Position numbers and translations under genes: made by a program
The notes under the pieces: model-generated
Database searches by the model: none
What the model was told of the DNA's origin: nothing
What the model saw: only the letters and a program-made list of their open reading frames with translations
In this document: one piece after another, positions 1-8,509 of the stretch
Layout: each line of letters starts with the position of its first letter
How positions within the stretch are numbered: the stretch's first letter is position 1
Source of the DNA: Alcaligenaceae bacterium
GTDB taxonomy: Bacteria > Pseudomonadota > Gammaproteobacteria > Burkholderiales > Burkholderiaceae_B
Assembly: GCA_029268595.1 (NCBI GenBank)
Contig: JAJUGB010000007.1
Coordinates: forward strand, 1 to 39,006
Reading direction: 5' to 3'
Length of the DNA: 39,006 nucleotides

Positions 1-742
1 CCAACTCCTTCCGCTGCCCATGACTTAGCACCCATCCTAAAGGATTGTGAACCGTCGGGATGGTGTAGATGGCACGCAGCCGTTTGTCGCTGCTGAGATC
101 CCGGAGGCGATTCAGATCTGGGCCGTTAGCCAAACAGGGCACAGGCCGCAGGTCGAGCATTTGCAAAGCAGCCGGCATTTTGAAGCCGGGATAGGTCAGC
201 GCGTCCACCGCCACCGCGTCGTATGGCCTTAACAGCGCGCGCATGACGATATCCAGCCCTTGCTGAGCGCCATTAGTGAAAACGATCTGATGTGGGTCTG
301 CCTGTACGCCTCGCTCCGTGCGCAAAAATTCAGCCACTACACGGCGTTCGGACAGCCTTCCCCCTGGGGGTTGCTGGTGCAGCAAGGATTCCAGATCATC
401 CCGTCTTGCGAGCTGTTCCAAGGTTGACCGGAGAATAACTGAACGCCCCGGCGAGGAAGGGTGATTAAACGACAGGTCGTGTGCATCTCGGCTTAACCGC
501 GCCTCGTCCGCTGCGTCCCACTCTTCGTCATCAGGGCGTTCCCGGACGAAGGTGCCGCGGCCAACTTCCCCTATTACCAAACCCCGCGCTTTCAAGAGCG
601 CGTACGCCTTGGACACGGACGCCGTGGCAATGCCTTTCTGCGACGCAAGCTGGCGATGCGTAGGCAGCGCAACCCCTGGCGGATACCGGCCGCCTTGTAT
701 TGCGGCAGCCAGCTCCTCTGCCAGCTGAGACACAAGACTCAT
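1..742 (-). CDS. MocR-type regulator (GntR wHTH + aminotransferase-like domain), partial
   Basis: The minus-strand frame is open from an ATG at 742 to the window edge, giving about 247 residues, so the C-terminal half is missing. Residues 1-75 form a GntR winged helix-turn-helix (LPTHRQLASQKGIATASVSK is the recognition region). After a linker comes the start of a fold-type I PLP aminotransferase domain, with TNGAQQGLDIV near residue 160 and the PTVHNPLG motif near 235. Proteins of this build (MocR/PdxR/TauR) bind PLP, often with an amino compound, and commonly regulate a divergent gene. Here the divergent neighbour is the thioesterase gene at 840, 97 bp away, so control of that gene is a reasonable inference. 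There is no clear Shine-Dalgarno sequence before the ATG, so the start is tentative. The ligand cannot be told from the sequence. Confidence 0.88.
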   Translation of the reverse strand, partial: MSLVSQLAEELAAAIQGGRYPPGVALPTHRQLASQKGIATASVSKAYALLKARGLVIGEVGRGTFVRERPDDEEWDAADEARLSRDAHDLSFNHPSSPGRSVILRSTLEQLARRDDLESLLHQQPPGGRLSERRVVAEFLRTERGVQADPHQIVFTNGAQQGLDIVMRALLRPYDAVAVDALTYPGFKMPAALQMLDLRPVPCLANGPDLNRLRDLSSDKRLRAIYTIPTVHNPLGWVLSHGQRKEL

Positions 743-839
743 AGGTGTACTAAGGACAATTTTTGGAAATTTCTAGTTCAGGAGGGCAGACTGCAGACGT
801 CGTGGGCCTAATTCTTGATCATAAAATAGGAGATTGTCT

Positions 840-1325
840 ATGCCCGAAGCAGTCACCCGTCTTCCTGTATTGGAATATTTGCGTCGGCAAGTGGAGGGGA
901 CCCTCGCTGCAACAGACATGACGCATCTGCGCTACCCAACGGCTATTTCTCAGTTACTCGGTTTTCGTATCGTCGAGGTCGGAGAGTGTCAAGCCACGCT
1001 CGAGATGTGGGCCGATTCAAATAAACACGGCAATCAGCAGGGCACTGTGCACGGAGGGCTGCTTTGTGAGCTGGCCGATGCGGCGATAGGCACCGCGCAC
1101 TCTACAGTGATGGAAGAAGGTCAAAGCTTCACCAGCATTGATTTGCGAGCCACATTCTTGCGACCTGTATGGAATTCCCGTCTGATGGCGCGGGCGCGGG
1201 CCGTTCACCGGGGCCGCACCATCAGCCACTACGAATGTGTGGTTGTGCGGGACGACGGCAAGGAAGTGGCCCGGATTGGAAGCGCGGTCATGACCTTATA
1301 TGGTGAGCAGGCTGCAGGGCGCTAG
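840..1325 (+). CDS. PaaI-family hotdog thioesterase
   Basis: This 161-residue protein has a single hotdog domain, with the family motif HGGLLCELADAAIG in the first half and a following TSIDLRATFLRP beta strand. Such proteins hydrolyse acyl-CoA thioesters, often aromatic or short-chain, in the cytoplasm. The ATG at 840 is preferred because AGGAG at 828-832 lies 7 nt ahead of it. An in-frame TTG at 834 would be only 1 nt from that site. The gene stands alone: it diverges from the MocR gene and converges on the nicB-like gene. It might clear CoA thioesters formed in a nearby catabolic pathway, but none of the neighbouring nicotinate enzymes uses CoA, so that link is weak. Confidence 0.85.
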   Translation: MPEAVTRLPVLEYLRRQVEGTLAATDMTHLRYPTAISQLLGFRIVEVGECQATLEMWADSNKHGNQQGTVHGGLLCELADAAIGTAHSTVMEEGQSFTSIDLRATFLRPVWNSRLMARARAVHRGRTISHYECVVVRDDGKEVARIGSAVMTLYGEQAAGR

Positions 1326-1393
1326 GGCCAGGCTGTCGCATCGAGAGGTTGGGTCGCAGTGCGTGAAGTGCGTGGTAGTACCGATCGGCGAAA

Positions 1394-4291
1394 TCAGTGC
1401 TGGGTGGTGTTTCGCAGCTTGCTTACTTTAGCAGGCAGGTCGCTCCATTCAGGTTTGTCGGGCGCGAACCTGGCGCGCATGTATTCCAGCAAACGTACGA
1501 TTTGTTCATCGTTCATGCTGTCTTTGAACCCTGGCATGTATCCTAAACCGCCGTCCGTCGGGTCGGCAATGCCATGCAAGAGCACCTGGATGGCATTGTC
1601 GGGGTGGTCGCTGTGCAGGTTGGTATTCAGGGCCAGGGACGGCCGTGCTCCGAACAGGGGTGGTCCGCCGCGGGCATCGTGACAAACCGCGCAAGCCCCC
1701 TGGAACAGGTCTTCTCCGGCTAGCGCCATCACCGATAGATCGTTCTTGCTGCGGTCTTCCAGTTGCGCCGCCAGCAGTGCAGGGGCGGTTCCCGAAGAAG
1801 GGGGGTTGATGGAGCTCAAGTAATGGGCCATGGCGCGCACGTCCGATTCGGGCAGTTCGGCCAAGCCCTGGATGATGGGCGCCATGGGGCCGGCCGCCAC
1901 TCCGTGCAGAGGTGAATAGCCGGTACGAAGGTATTCGTAAAGGTCGTCTTCCGTCCACGGGATCGGCGACTTTGACAAGCTGTTTAGCGCTGGCGCTTCC
2001 CAACCTTCTGCGAATCCTCCACCGAGATAATTGAGGCCTTCTTTTTTCTCGGCGCCCAGAGCATTGCGCGGCGAGTGACAGGCGGCGCAATGGCCGGCTC
2101 CTTGGACCAAATACGCGCCGCGGTTCCAAAGCTCCGATTGATTAGGGTCGGGTTGAAATGGTTTGGTGTCGAGGTACAGCAGATTCCAACCGGATACCAG
2201 ACTGCGAATGTTCAAAGGGAAAGGCAGTTCAGTCTTGGGGGGTGAGTACTGGACGGCGGGTTGGGTCATCAGGTAGGCGTAGAGCGACTGCATATCGCCT
2301 TCATCGAGCTTCGCAAAAGACGTATAGGGAAAAGCAGGATACAAATGCCGACCATCACGATGGATGCCCTCGCGCATGGCGCGTTCAAAAGCGGCGTACG
2401 ACCAACCTCCGATGCCTGTTTCTTTATCGGGGGTGATATTGGTCGTGTAGATGATGCCAAACGGGGTTTCTAACGGCCGACCTCCCGCGTTGGGCTGTCC
2501 GCCATCTGCGGTATGGCAGACCATGCAATCTCCGGCGGCCGCCACCAGGCGACCACGCTCAATGGCGGCTTCGGAGTACACAGAAGTGTCTACTGCGACC
2601 GGTGCTATTGCGGGCCGCCACGGCATGGCGGTGGCAATCACACCGCCGACCGTCGCCAACAAGCCGCCCAGTGCCGTATGGGCCCATTTGCGGTATTTGC
2701 TTGGCGGCTGCGCTTGGGCAAGTCCTTGCAAATTCAGGCCATCGAAGGGCGCTTGCCGCAGTCTGATTCCTGTCGCGTCGTAAATCGCATTAGCGATGGC
2801 CGCGGCAGCTGGAAGCTCGGCCTGAGGACTCCAGGCAAGGGGCGCGTCGAGGGAGCGTTTGGAACGAACCAGCTCCACCTTGGGGAAACTGAGAGCGCTG
2901 GTGGCAGCGTCGGACACGGAGGGCTCTGAAAAAATGGGAGTTTGCGGGCCCGACCTCGAGGGCAGCCACCGCACGGCCGCGTCCCGAATCGTCTCTTCGA
3001 TCCGCTCACTCTGTGGCGCATTGTCGAGGCTTTGGGAATCGTGGCCTACGGTGAGCCGAGTAATATCGACAGCACCAGTCTGGCGGTTGACTTCCACCTC
3101 GGCTACCCATGCCGACCAAACGTCGCGAGGAGGCTCCTGCGAGTGATCCACAATATGGGCATACGCAAAACCGCGACCCGACCCGTCTTGGCGTTCAGCA
3201 CCGTCTGCGTTCCAGTGTGCTTGTTGCGTTACTGATTCAATAAGGCGGCGGCCGGGGCCTTCCGGCATGTCTTCCAGCCGCCCTCGCACCGGATCCTTAC
3301 CTTGCTGCAGATACCACTCGTCCAGAAAGGACTCTCGAGCAAATACTTGAGCAGCCGGCAAGGCAGAGGAGGCGCCCAGGGAGCCGAGAGGAGCAAAGAC
3401 AGGCTTCACTTCATAGGTGAAGTCCGGGCCATAACCTTTGGTTCCCAAGGTGCAGTCCGCTGCATAGTGATGTTCTACACCACATAACAGCGCTGCCACC
3501 GACGGGCGGCGAAAGGCGTACTGGTTTCCGGTAAACGAACGATAAGATGTCGTAGCGACGCCGGCGCCTGCTTTCGTGGAATCGGCCGACAGTTGAATAT
3601 GCAGGGGCGGAGTATGTGGCGGACCGTCTTCGGCAACTCGCACCGCCCGATTGACTCGCACGGCCAATAGCGCGGCTTCTACTGCCACATCGTAAGCGTC
3701 ATGGCGTTGGCCAGTGGACACAATACGCACACCGTCTGTGGGCAGCGCGCACAGCTGAGCGATCTCGCGCCGTAGTAAGTCCGGTCGATGGCAGGAGGCC
3801 CACACCGTGAGCTGTTTGTCCTGAGGCTGAGCTATGGCCCAGCTGGCATCAGCGTCTTGTTGGTTTTGCGCCTGCCATACATACTCGCGCGAGAACCGGC
3901 CTTGAGTGTTGCCGGAAGCCGGGCTGGCTGACGTAATCTCGGCGGCCTGCGGTGTGGCCTGGGTGGACTCCAACTGCGCCTGGCTCGACAGAGTCGGCTC
4001 CACCCAGCGCGGATGCAGGCGGGCGCGCGCTTGTCGCGCCTGTTGAGCTTGAGAAGCGACGATTCCTACGAAATTGTGCAGGACAAGGACCTGAACTACC
4101 CCTGGGGTGGCCTCGGCCGCCTGCGTATCCAGGGCGGCCAGCGTGGGTCCGCAATACGCCATGCCGTTCCAGCTTAGAATGGGCGGTCGTAAAGTGACGC
4201 CGTGAAGCAAGTTGGACGAGGGCGGGGCAAGATCGGCCGACCCAAGACTCTCCAATCCGGGTTCTGCCTTTTGAGGGGCGGGTAATGTCAT
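1394..4291 (-). CDS. nicB: NicB-like nicotinate dehydrogenase subunit: degenerate molybdopterin-type domain fused to three cytochrome c domains
   Basis: This 965-residue protein would pass electrons from hydroxylation of a pyridine carboxylate to the respiratory chain. Residues 25-95 resemble the a/b-hammerhead and 130-520 the molybdopterin-binding part of xanthine dehydrogenase/IorB-type large subunits. A membrane segment lies near 536-556, followed by three haem sites: CMVCH at 589-593, CAACH at 735-739 and CAVCH at 867-871. The start at 4291 is chosen because it forms an ATGA overlap with the nicA stop; an upstream ATG at 4354 lies inside nicA. Pseudomonas putida NicB is a larger protein (about 1190 residues). 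This one lacks about 220 N-terminal residues and the catalytic Gly-Glu loop (AWSPQAELPAAAAIANAIYD at 486-505). The Mo-type domain may therefore be structural only, with catalysis supplied by the divergent subunit at 6224-8479. Confidence 0.87.
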   Translation of the reverse strand: MTLPAPQKAEPGLESLGSADLAPPSSNLLHGVTLRPPILSWNGMAYCGPTLAALDTQAAEATPGVVQVLVLHNFVGIVASQAQQARQARARLHPRWVEPTLSSQAQLESTQATPQAAEITSASPASGNTQGRFSREYVWQAQNQQDADASWAIAQPQDKQLTVWASCHRPDLLRREIAQLCALPTDGVRIVSTGQRHDAYDVAVEAALLAVRVNRAVRVAEDGPPHTPPLHIQLSADSTKAGAGVATTSYRSFTGNQYAFRRPSVAALLCGVEHHYAADCTLGTKGYGPDFTYEVKPVFAPLGSLGASSALPAAQVFARESFLDEWYLQQGKDPVRGRLEDMPEGPGRRLIESVTQQAHWNADGAERQDGSGRGFAYAHIVDHSQEPPRDVWSAWVAEVEVNRQTGAVDITRLTVGHDSQSLDNAPQSERIEETIRDAAVRWLPSRSGPQTPIFSEPSVSDAATSALSFPKVELVRSKRSLDAPLAWSPQAELPAAAAIANAIYDATGIRLRQAPFDGLNLQGLAQAQPPSKYRKWAHTALGGLLATVGGVIATAMPWRPAIAPVAVDTSVYSEAAIERGRLVAAAGDCMVCHTADGGQPNAGGRPLETPFGIIYTTNITPDKETGIGGWSYAAFERAMREGIHRDGRHLYPAFPYTSFAKLDEGDMQSLYAYLMTQPAVQYSPPKTELPFPLNIRSLVSGWNLLYLDTKPFQPDPNQSELWNRGAYLVQGAGHCAACHSPRNALGAEKKEGLNYLGGGFAEGWEAPALNSLSKSPIPWTEDDLYEYLRTGYSPLHGVAAGPMAPIIQGLAELPESDVRAMAHYLSSINPPSSGTAPALLAAQLEDRSKNDLSVMALAGEDLFQGACAVCHDARGGPPLFGARPSLALNTNLHSDHPDNAIQVLLHGIADPTDGGLGYMPGFKDSMNDEQIVRLLEYMRARFAPDKPEWSDLPAKVSKLRNTTQH

Positions 4292-4764
4292 TGTTGTTTT
4301 GTGGCAGCCTGGACGGCCGCAGCCATGATTTCGACGTGAGTGCCGCAGCGGCACAGGTTGTACTTGAGCTCTTCCCGTATCTGTTGTTCGGTGGGATGAG
4401 GATTGCGATTAAGCAGCGCCTGAACGGTCATGATCATGCCGTTCAAGCAATAACCGCACTGGGCTCCCTGCTGCTCTATAAAGGCCCTTTGAACCGGGTT
4501 GGGTTCTTGAATGGAGCCCAAGCCTTCAAGCGTGGTGACCTCGCGGGCCACCACCGCCTTCACTGGTACAACGCAAGAACGCGCCGCCACACCATCGACC
4601 AGTACCGTACAGGCCCCGCATTCGCCCAAACCGCAGCCAAACTTGGGGCCGTTCAGTTCCAGGTCGTTTCTAAGCACGTACAGCAGCGGTGTATCGGCTT
4701 CCACCGTGACATGGTGGGTTTGCCCGTTAACGTGAAGGGCGAAGACTTGCGCGCGGTTATTCAT
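4288..4764 (-). CDS. nicA: Nicotinate dehydrogenase-type [2Fe-2S] subunit
   Basis: This 158-residue small subunit of a xanthine-dehydrogenase-family hydroxylase carries two [2Fe-2S] clusters. The plant-type cluster ligands lie in FGCGLGECGACTVLVDG and the following SC (about residues 43-64). The second, helical cluster uses CGYC (about 102-105) and CRC (about 138-140). Its length and motifs fit NicA of Pseudomonas putida. It takes electrons from the molybdenum site and passes them on, here presumably to the haem domains encoded by the next gene, which its stop codon overlaps (ATGA). The gene starts 5 nt after the nicC stop with no clear ribosome site of its own, so translation is probably coupled to nicC. 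Confidence 0.92.
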   Translation of the reverse strand: MNNRAQVFALHVNGQTHHVTVEADTPLLYVLRNDLELNGPKFGCGLGECGACTVLVDGVAARSCVVPVKAVVAREVTTLEGLGSIQEPNPVQRAFIEQQGAQCGYCLNGMIMTVQALLNRNPHPTEQQIREELKYNLCRCGTHVEIMAAAVQAATKQQ

Positions 4765-4769
4765 TGGTT

Positions 4770-5915
4770 TTATGCGGCTTCTGCGCTAATCAGCGGTACG
4801 TTGAAGACATCGTAGCCAAAGCACCAGTCGGGGTTTTCGTTGGTGCGCAGCCAAGTATTATTGTGTGAGACCAACTGGACTTTGCTGGCTCGTTCGGCGC
4901 GGTTGGCGCGATACAGCTCAAACACAGCCTCGTGGTCGGCAAAACCGAGCTCCTCAAAGCATCGTACCAGCATCGCCGCATCTTCGATAGCCATTGCCGC
5001 GCCCTGGGCCATATGCGGTTTCATGGGGTGGCACGCATCACCAAGCAGCACCATGCGGCCACGGCTCCAGAGTGGCAGCGGGTCCCGCTCCAGCAGCGGC
5101 CATACGGTGACTTCCTGTGTACCTTCGATAAGAGCCTGGACTGAAGAGTGCCAGCCCGAAAAGGTGGCGCGCATGTCGTCTTTGGTGCAGGGCAGCCAGC
5201 TTTGCTTGAGATCCCAGTCGGCTTGGGGCACGCCAGTGACGTAATAGATTTCATCGCGGCGTTGAGTTACGAAGTACACCATCATATGGCGGTCTCCTGC
5301 CCACCATTTACAACACATGTCGAATGGCAGTGACCCACTATCCACCGGAGTGGGGAAAACGGCCCGGTGAGCCACATACCCCGTGTATTTGGGAGGCTCC
5401 GGTCCCAAAAGCGTATCTCTTACTCGTGAATTGATGCCGTCGGCGCCAATGACGAGGTCGGCCTCTTCGGTGCTGCCATCCTCAAATTGCATCACCACTT
5501 TATCGCCGACGTCATCTATAGTGCGCAGCTTTTTGCCAAACTGCAGCAAGCCCGAAGGCAGGGCGTCGGTCATGAGTTTGTGAAAGTCTCCGCGGTGCAC
5601 GGTGAGGTAGGAGGCGCCGTAGTGGGACTTAGCGTAGTCGCCAAGCGGGATCTGCGCCATTTGCTCACCTGTGATTCCGTCACGGCTATACCAGTAGTCC
5701 GGGTGCGCGCCTGTACGGTTCAGTTCATCTTCAATGCCTATCCGGCGCATCACCTTCATGACATTGGGACCCAGATGGATGCCGGCTCCCAGACGGGAAA
5801 AGGCCGGTGCCTGTTCGTAGAGCACGACATTAAATCCAGCTTTCGCCATTAAGGCAGCTGCGGCAGTGCCGCCCAAGCCTGCGCCAATAATGGCGATTCG
5901 AGGTGATGTACTCAT
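4770..5915 (-). CDS. nicC: 6-hydroxynicotinate 3-monooxygenase (FAD-dependent)
   Basis: This 381-residue flavoprotein hydroxylase is expected to convert 6-hydroxynicotinate, NADH and O2 to 2,5-dihydroxypyridine with loss of CO2. The FAD-binding GAGLGG is at residues 11-16, the DG motif (GADGINSR) at 157-164, and GDACHPMKPHMAQG lies near 290-303. His47, Cys201, His210 and Tyr214 fall where studied NicC proteins have active-site residues (His47, Cys202, His211, Tyr215). The overall sequence resembles P. putida NicC closely from end to end. GGAGG sits 5 nt before the ATG at 5915. It is the first gene of the operon nicC-nicA-nicB. The ring-opening and later genes (nicX, nicD, nicF, nicE) are not in this window. 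Confidence 0.92.
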   Translation of the reverse strand: MSTSPRIAIIGAGLGGTAAAALMAKAGFNVVLYEQAPAFSRLGAGIHLGPNVMKVMRRIGIEDELNRTGAHPDYWYSRDGITGEQMAQIPLGDYAKSHYGASYLTVHRGDFHKLMTDALPSGLLQFGKKLRTIDDVGDKVVMQFEDGSTEEADLVIGADGINSRVRDTLLGPEPPKYTGYVAHRAVFPTPVDSGSLPFDMCCKWWAGDRHMMVYFVTQRRDEIYYVTGVPQADWDLKQSWLPCTKDDMRATFSGWHSSVQALIEGTQEVTVWPLLERDPLPLWSRGRMVLLGDACHPMKPHMAQGAAMAIEDAAMLVRCFEELGFADHEAVFELYRANRAERASKVQLVSHNNTWLRTNENPDWCFGYDVFNVPLISAEAA

Positions 5916-5951
5916 GATGGCCTCCGTCTGAAGCTGGTGGTGATTGGGTAA

Positions 5952-5971
5952 TTAGAGTGTATACGCTTTAA
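5952..5971. promoter_or_regulatory. Candidate operator palindrome upstream of nicC
   Basis: TTAGAGTGTATACGCTTTAA is an almost perfect 20-bp palindrome centred on GTATAC, with half-sites TTAGAGTGTA and TTAAAGCGTA. It lies 37 bp upstream of the nicC start. Related sequences occur at 6142 and 6210 in the same intergenic region. The nic operons of Pseudomonas and Bordetella are controlled by MarR-type repressors (NicR, BpsR), which bind palindromes of this size. No such regulator gene is visible here, so the assignment is inference. Confidence 0.6.
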
Positions 5972-6141
5972 AAACAGCGGTAAAGTTATTGCGGTTCCGT
6001 GCAGGAAGTGCATTTGCCGCCCGCGTTGCCATTGAATGGAAATGGCGGAAATGTATGAATATCAGTAAGGGTTTACACTGAGCAGGCCCTCTATACGGTA
6101 GATCTTGCTTTGCTGCACTGTGGCCATGGGTTAAGGTTAAA

Positions 6142-6161
6142 TTAGAGGGTGTACGTTGCAT
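6142..6161. promoter_or_regulatory. Second candidate operator (degenerate half-palindrome)
   Basis: TTAGAGGGTGTACGTTGCAT shares the TTAGAG..GTGTA left half with the palindrome at 5952 but has a poor right half. It lies 62 bp upstream of the molybdopterin-subunit start. If real, it would let one regulator control both divergent nic units. Confidence 0.4.
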
Positions 6162-6209
6162 ATGGCCCTGGTTTTAAAAGCGTTCGAACACCGCTTCCCC
6201 GCGGCCCTT

Positions 6210-6229
6210 TTAAGGGTGTACACATGTTT
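6210..6229. promoter_or_regulatory. Third related site overlapping the ribosome site and start of the molybdopterin subunit gene
   Basis: TTAAGGGTGTACACATGTTT contains an 8-bp perfect palindrome GTGTACAC with a left flank like the other two sites. It covers the ribosome-binding site (AAGGG at 6212-6216) and the ATG at 6224. A bound repressor would block access here, but the match may partly reflect the Shine-Dalgarno sequence itself. Confidence 0.3.
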
Positions 6230-8479
6230 TCTCAGCCGCAGACTCAGCTTCAGCATTTATTCAACCAATCGGGCGCCTTGCTCGTGGTGCGGCCTCCGGG
6301 CAGCGCGCCTAAACCTCCTCCGCGCCAGCCGGGCATCGCCTCGGACTACCTGCAGCCGTACGACGACGTGTTTGTCGCGGTTTTGGCCAGTAGCGAAGTA
6401 TTGGCCTTCAATGGCCACGTCGATCTCGGGACCGGAGTGCAGACCGCCTTGGCGCAAATCGTCGCCGAGGAGCTGGATGTCTCGCTGAAACAAGTGCGCA
6501 TGGTGCTGGGACACACCTCGGCCACCCCCAATCAGGGCCCCACAATTGCAAGCGCAACAATACAGATCAGTGCAGTCCCGTTGCGCAAGGCGGCTGCCCA
6601 AGCGCGTCAGTTTTTGCTCAGGCGCGCGGCGGAACGTTTCAGTGTGCCGGTCACTGATTTGCGGGTAGAGGCCGGACAAGTATTCGCTTCAACTGGCGAT
6701 GCGGTCATGTATGGGGATTTGCTGGCGGGCGAGCACCACCGGATACAACTGGCTGACGATGTGCCCTTGAAGCCTGCCGATCAATACCGCATCATCGGGC
6801 AATCCACCCCTCGGGTCGATATTCCTGCGAAAGCGACGGGTCAGCCGGTTTTCGTACACGATGTGCGCGTGCCGGGGATGTGGCATGCTCGAGTCATTCG
6901 GCCTCCTTATGTGGGGCGTGACAGTGGCAGCTTTGTAGGCAACTCTCTTATTTCCTTTGATGAGTCGTCAATCAAGCATATCGCGGACGATATTCGCGTG
7001 GTGCGGCTGGGTGACTTCCTTGCGGTGGCTGCCCGCCGCGAAGAACACGCCATCAAGGCGGCCCGGGAATTAAAGGTGCAGTGGCGAACGCCACCCCCCT
7101 TGCCGCCGCTGAACGATCTTGATCAGGCCCTGCGCGCCTGGCCATACACAGAGCGGCTGTTGCTTGAGCAAGACGAGGCCGATCCGCAATCTCAGAGTAG
7201 CGTCACTTTGGAGCGGAGCTACGAGTGGCCGTTTCAAATGCATGCGTCGGTCGGGCCCTCGTGCTCAGTCGCCCACTATGTAGAAGGGCAGATACGCGTC
7301 TGGTCGGGTAGCCAGAACCCGCATATGCTGAGAGTAGAGCTAAGCCGTTTGCTGGAACGCGATGAAGGCCACATCGAAATCATTCGAATGGAGGCTTCGG
7401 GCTGTTATGGGCGCAATTGCGCGGACGATGTATGTGCCGATGCGGTACTCATTAGCCGGGCCATCGGACACCCAGTGCGCGTACAGCTCACTCGAGAGCA
7501 AGAGCATGGCTGGGAACCCAAAGGCGCGGCGCAAGTCATTGATGTAGCTGGGCAGCTGGATCAGGGCCGCCGGTTATTGTCCTACGATTTCATCACCCGA
7601 TACCCGTCCAACGATGCTCCTACCCTTGCGCTAATCCTCACGGGCAAGGTCAGCAACGAGCCGCGGATGCTTGAAATGGGCGATCGCACGAGCGTGCCCC
7701 CTTATCGTTATCCGCGCATGCGCATTGTCTGCCACGATATGGCGGCGATTGTTCGGTCCGCCTGGCTGCGGGGCGTCTCCGCACTGCCCAATTCATTCGC
7801 GCACGACTGCTTTATAGACGAACTTGCCGCTCTCGCTGATGAAGACCCGGTCGCTTTTCGTTTACGTTACTTGAAGGAGGAGCGGGCCCGTGACGTCTTG
7901 CAAGCGACGGCCGAGCGTGCTGAGTGGCGCGAGCGGCAGACCGGTTCCCGGGGCACGGTAGGACCCGATGGTTTGCTTCACGGCCGCGGCGTCGCCTACG
8001 CCCGTTACACCCACAGCCGGTTTCCCGGGTTCGGGGCCGCTTGGAACGCCTGGGTCGTCGACGTCACTGTCGATCCGAATTCAGGCCGCGTTCGCGTTGA
8101 TAAGGTTGTGGTGGGCCAAGACAATGGAATGGTCGTGAACCCCGACGGGGTACGCCATCAAATCCAGGGCAACGTCATACAAATGATAAGCCGTTGTTTG
8201 AAGGAGCAAGTGGCTTTCGATGCGAAGGGCGTGGTGGATTTAGAATGGGGCGCCTACCCCATCATCAACTTCACCGAGATCCCACCCATCGACGTCCTCG
8301 TCATGCACCGTCCCGATGAACCGCCCATGGGCGCTGGTGAGTCCTCTTCCGTTCCAGCGCCCGCGGCAATCTCCAATGCCTTGTTCGACGCCACAGGAGT
8401 GAGATTCCGCTCTGCGCCGTTTACTCCGCAAAAAGTGCTGGCTGCGTTGCAAGGGGCGATCGAAACCTCACCCGCCTAA
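6224..8479 (+). CDS. Molybdopterin-binding large subunit of a nicotinate-type (IorB-like) dehydrogenase
   Basis: This 751-residue catalytic subunit of the xanthine oxidase family would hydroxylate an N-heterocycle (nicotinate to 6-hydroxynicotinate fits the context). The N-terminal domain of about 200 residues carries GHVDLGTGVQTALAQIVAEE from about residue 64. The hammerhead follows near 215-300, then the molybdopterin domains with GCYGRNCADDV, GQDNGMVVNPDGVRHQIQG and MGAGESSSVPAPAAISNA. Glu706 of GAGE matches the catalytic glutamate of the family. It has no haem motifs, unlike P. putida NicB. AAGGG at 6212-6216 is 7 nt before the ATG at 6224, so earlier in-frame starts were rejected. It probably assembles with NicA and the haem-bearing NicB-like protein, comparable to the three-subunit nicotinate dehydrogenase of Comamonas. 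Confidence 0.88.
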   Translation: MFSQPQTQLQHLFNQSGALLVVRPPGSAPKPPPRQPGIASDYLQPYDDVFVAVLASSEVLAFNGHVDLGTGVQTALAQIVAEELDVSLKQVRMVLGHTSATPNQGPTIASATIQISAVPLRKAAAQARQFLLRRAAERFSVPVTDLRVEAGQVFASTGDAVMYGDLLAGEHHRIQLADDVPLKPADQYRIIGQSTPRVDIPAKATGQPVFVHDVRVPGMWHARVIRPPYVGRDSGSFVGNSLISFDESSIKHIADDIRVVRLGDFLAVAARREEHAIKAARELKVQWRTPPPLPPLNDLDQALRAWPYTERLLLEQDEADPQSQSSVTLERSYEWPFQMHASVGPSCSVAHYVEGQIRVWSGSQNPHMLRVELSRLLERDEGHIEIIRMEASGCYGRNCADDVCADAVLISRAIGHPVRVQLTREQEHGWEPKGAAQVIDVAGQLDQGRRLLSYDFITRYPSNDAPTLALILTGKVSNEPRMLEMGDRTSVPPYRYPRMRIVCHDMAAIVRSAWLRGVSALPNSFAHDCFIDELAALADEDPVAFRLRYLKEERARDVLQATAERAEWRERQTGSRGTVGPDGLLHGRGVAYARYTHSRFPGFGAAWNAWVVDVTVDPNSGRVRVDKVVVGQDNGMVVNPDGVRHQIQGNVIQMISRCLKEQVAFDAKGVVDLEWGAYPIINFTEIPPIDVLVMHRPDEPPMGAGESSSVPAPAAISNALFDATGVRFRSAPFTPQKVLAALQGAIETSPA

Positions 8480-8509
8480 ACGTCTGTCGTTTCTCACATC
8501 CTTATGTAA

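Noticed and set aside
4288-4354. Upstream ATG (4354) for the NicB-like protein
   Set aside because: It would add 21 residues read from inside nicA. The ATGA overlap at 4291 is the usual arrangement for coupled genes.
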